Origin: Streptomyces coacervatus
GTDB taxonomy: Bacteria; Actinomycetota; Actinomycetes; Streptomycetales; Streptomycetaceae
Length of the DNA stretch: 64,000 bases
Direction of reading: 5' to 3'
Assembly (NCBI RefSeq): GCF_029223485.1
Contig: NZ_JARHTP010000003.1
Span: 248,001 to 312,000 of the forward strand
This document shows, one piece after another, positions 63,464-64,000 of this stretch (positions within the stretch are counted from its first letter, which is position 1; each line of letters starts with the position of its first letter). The position numbers and the translations under genes were made by a program. The notes beneath the pieces were generated by a model that searched no databases, had not been told where the DNA came from, and saw only the letters and a list, made by a program, of their open reading frames with translations.

Positions 63464-64000
63464 TTACAGGTGGGGCGGGGCCATGGTGAATCGGGCGTTG
63501 ACGGCTGCGTAGACGTTTTGGCGTTGGGGTTCGAGGTCGAGTGGTGCGGCGGTGTCTTCGGCGGCTGCGCCGTAGGCCATGGAGCGCATGCGGCCGCCGG
63601 GGGCCGGTGGGTAGGGCTGGGCGTTTTCCGCTCCGATGTCGGCGAGTTCGACGAGTGCCGCGAGTGATGTGCCGAGTGCTTCGGCGTACTCCCTTGCCCG
63701 CTGCACCGCTTCCTTCACTGCTTGCTGTCGGGCTTTGCGGTGGGCGGGTGAGTCGGGGCGCAGGGCCCACCAGGGGCCGTCGACCCGGGTGAGGTCCAGG
63801 TCGGCGAGGTGGGTGGTGAGTTCGCCGAGGGCTGTGAAGTCGGTGAGTTCGGCGGTGATGTGGACTCGGCCGTGGTAGGCGTGGATGCGTTCGCCGCGGC
63901 CCTTGTCCTTCAGCTCCGGGCTGATGGAGAAGGCGCCCGTCTCCAACCGCTCGACCGCCTCGCCGTATGTCTTGATCAGGTCCAGCGCGCTGGTGTTGCG
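63464..64000 (-). CDS. SIMPL (DUF541) domain protein, 5' end beyond the window
   Basis: 179 codons are visible; the N-terminus runs off the right edge. VERLETGAFSISPELKDKGRG, HITAELTDFTALGELTTHLADLDL, AHRKARQQAVKEAVQRAREYAEALGTSLAALVELAD and the final RQNVYAAVNARFTMAP match the SIMPL fold of the Bp26/DUF541 family. Bacterial members are oligomeric and of unclear role. Same strand as pyk. Confidence 0.88.
   Translation of the reverse strand, partial: RNTSALDLIKTYGEAVERLETGAFSISPELKDKGRGERIHAYHGRVHITAELTDFTALGELTTHLADLDLTRVDGPWWALRPDSPAHRKARQQAVKEAVQRAREYAEALGTSLAALVELADIGAENAQPYPPAPGGRMRSMAYGAAAEDTAAPLDLEPQRQNVYAAVNARFTMAPPHL

Overview
The window is about 64 kb of very GC-rich DNA with strong third-position G/C bias, frequent GTG starts and many actinomycete-specific families (DUF397 with an XRE/DUF5753 partner, SPW_0924, DUF2293, DUF3068, HrpB, PdtaR-type ANTAR regulator). 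It reads as a Streptomyces chromosome, core side. The block coaE, rpsA, polA, liv operon, pdtaR, pyk follows the order known from other actinobacteria (in Mycobacterium tuberculosis pykA, pdtaR, polA, rpsA and coaE lie close together), so this is conserved chromosomal backbone with small accessory insertions.

Layout. 1-5 kb: a truncated CBS-domain protein, a uridine-kinase-like protein, a DUF2293 protein, a DUF1772 membrane protein and a GltD-type glutamate synthase small subunit with no GltB beside it. 4.5-9 kb: a divergent AhpD-fold/MocR pair, then an abaA/whiJ-like cluster (DUF397, XRE regulator, divergent ATP-binding anti-sigma-like protein). 9-18.5 kb: an ABC exporter, DUF899 protein, an SDR pseudogene, a P450, a deaminase-type amidohydrolase, a phosphodiesterase-fold enzyme, a secreted beta-propeller and a TetR regulator. 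18.8-20.1 kb: a secreted GH12 endoglucanase with a ricin-type carbohydrate-binding domain, preceded by a perfect CebR-type operator. 20-24.5 kb: a FUSC transporter, then a remarkable minus-strand non-coding RNA locus (22.39-22.65 kb), followed upstream on the same strand by a DUF7873-like protein and a nucleotidyltransferase. 24.6-32 kb: RidA/GNAT pair, MBL hydrolase, a hydantoin-type permease/racemase pair under a divergent GntR regulator with a perfect 16-bp operator, a lipoprotein, proline iminopeptidase and a family 5 uracil-DNA glycosylase. 32-39.5 kb: small conserved proteins, S4 RNA-binding protein, coaE, PAC2 protein and rpsA with a strong promoter and a long leader. 39.7-50.4 kb: methyltransferase, hrpB, DUF3068, lytic transglycosylase, DUF4184, polA. 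50.6-60.1 kb: FdhF-like oxidoreductase, hotdog thioesterase and a complete five-gene branched-chain amino acid transporter operon. 60-64 kb: pdtaR, an odd tRNA with anticodon CAA, a LAGLIDADG/HTH protein, pyruvate kinase and a partial SIMPL protein.

The most notable observation is the RNA locus at 22386-22645 (minus strand). It contains two consecutive modules in which a complete T arm and 3' acceptor strand come BEFORE the matching 5' acceptor strand and D arm. Each folds into a tRNA body with perfect 7-bp acceptor and 5-bp anticodon-type stems, but circularly permuted, with the acceptor closed by a loop and the anticodon loop replaced by an open multibranch. A 7-bp outer stem brackets both modules. 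This is the topology of bacterial Y RNA (YrlA) tRNA-mimic domains or of permuted tRNA genes, yet no Ro60 gene is in the window. The second tRNA-related oddity is the 73-nt tRNA at 60950-61022, which has a leucine anticodon (CAA) but a five-base variable region, and sits just before a free-standing LAGLIDADG protein.
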